Below are positions 14,116-14,234 of a DNA stretch of 14,234 bases, piece by piece (positions within the stretch are counted from its first letter, which is position 1; every line of letters starts with the position of its first letter). This DNA is from JAUJNH01 sp038253125 (GTDB lineage Bacteria > Actinomycetota > Acidimicrobiia > Acidimicrobiales > JAUJNH01): assembly GCA_038253125.1 (NCBI GenBank), contig JBBSHM010000064.1, positions 1 to 14,234 on the forward strand. The letters are read 5' to 3'. The notes beneath the pieces are model-generated. The model saw only the letters and a program-made list of their open reading frames with translations. It made no database searches and was not told the origin of the DNA. Made by a program: the position numbers and the translations under genes.

Positions 14116-14121
14116 TAGGCT
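14116..14121 (+). promoter_or_regulatory. Possible -10 element (TAGGCT) near the right-edge gene
   Basis: TAGGCT (with an overlapping TAAGCT at 14111-14116) fits TANNNT, 44 bp before the GTG at 14166 and just before GTGs at 14124 and 14126. No -35 is clear. Confidence 0.25.
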
Positions 14122-14165
14122 CTGTGTGCGGGCGGCGGTTGTCGCTGTCTTGGGACGGGAGTCGG

Positions 14166-14234
14166 GTGGCGAGTTCGAAGGTGGAGGGGTTGGCGGGGCG
14201 GGCGGCGGAGCTTGCCGCGGTGGGGAACGCCAAG
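14166..14234 (+). CDS. Start of an unidentified gene, perhaps DUF222/HNH-type (partial)
   Basis: From GTG 14166 there are 23 open codons (SSKVEGLAGRAAELAAVGNA) to the window edge. GGGAG sits 4 nt upstream. An in-frame GTG at 14124 would add 14 residues. Third positions are richer in G than in the neighbouring genes (GGG, TTG, GCG, CGG), a style I associate with actinobacterial DUF222/HNH (13E12-type) genes, whose N-termini can look similar. Too short to identify. Confidence 0.4.
   Translation, partial: MASSKVEGLAGRAAELAAVGNAK

Overview
The window is high-GC DNA with many GTG starts. It carries a HelD/HelR-type RNA polymerase recycling factor, a WhiG/FliA-family sigma factor, an F420/flavin split-barrel oxidoreductase of the PPOX class, and several genes preceded by TANNNT -10 elements only a few bases from the start codon. 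Together these point to an actinobacterium. A lineage such as Acidimicrobiia is possible, but no RNA gene is present to settle it. Most of the window is dense chromosomal housekeeping and stress sequence, with short spacers and convergent pairs that almost touch.

Left part (1-2195, minus strand): two genes overlapping by ATGA. The first is a STAND-like P-loop ATPase of about 420 aa. The second is a co-transcribed protein whose last part lies beyond the left edge; its 312 visible codons are open. It has an unfamiliar N-terminal domain followed by TPR-like helical repeats. This pair is less GC-rich than its neighbours and is the best candidate here for an accessory or conflict-type system. Next (2263-4740, minus) come hemE and hemG/hemY (cgoX), 3 bp apart, which act in heme synthesis. 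Transcription from hemE runs toward the ATPase pair.

Middle (4741-8199): helR on the plus strand diverges from hemE. It converges on a small PPOX-fold oxidoreductase, which in turn diverges from a membrane-anchored FKBP-type peptidyl-prolyl isomerase. The isomerase converges on a FliA/WhiG-type sigma factor gene (8205-9092, minus).

Right part (9278-14234): a LuxR-type regulator whose receiver domain lacks the phosphorylation residues is followed by pdxH and a single-domain rhodanese (ATGA overlap), all plus strand. These converge on a MarR-family regulator, which diverges from a yceI gene across a 77-bp spacer holding a MarR-like palindrome. yceI converges on a Met-rich DUF305 lipoprotein. 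Next is a secreted coiled-coil protein with a C-terminal VanY-type D,D-carboxypeptidase domain. At the right edge is the first part of another gene with different codon use, perhaps a DUF222/HNH (13E12-type) gene.

No tRNA, rRNA, CRISPR array or insertion sequence was seen. Spacers are all under 200 bp. Those of 4741-4876, 9093-9277, 11445-11521 and 12613-12746 lie between divergent genes and are the main regulatory regions.
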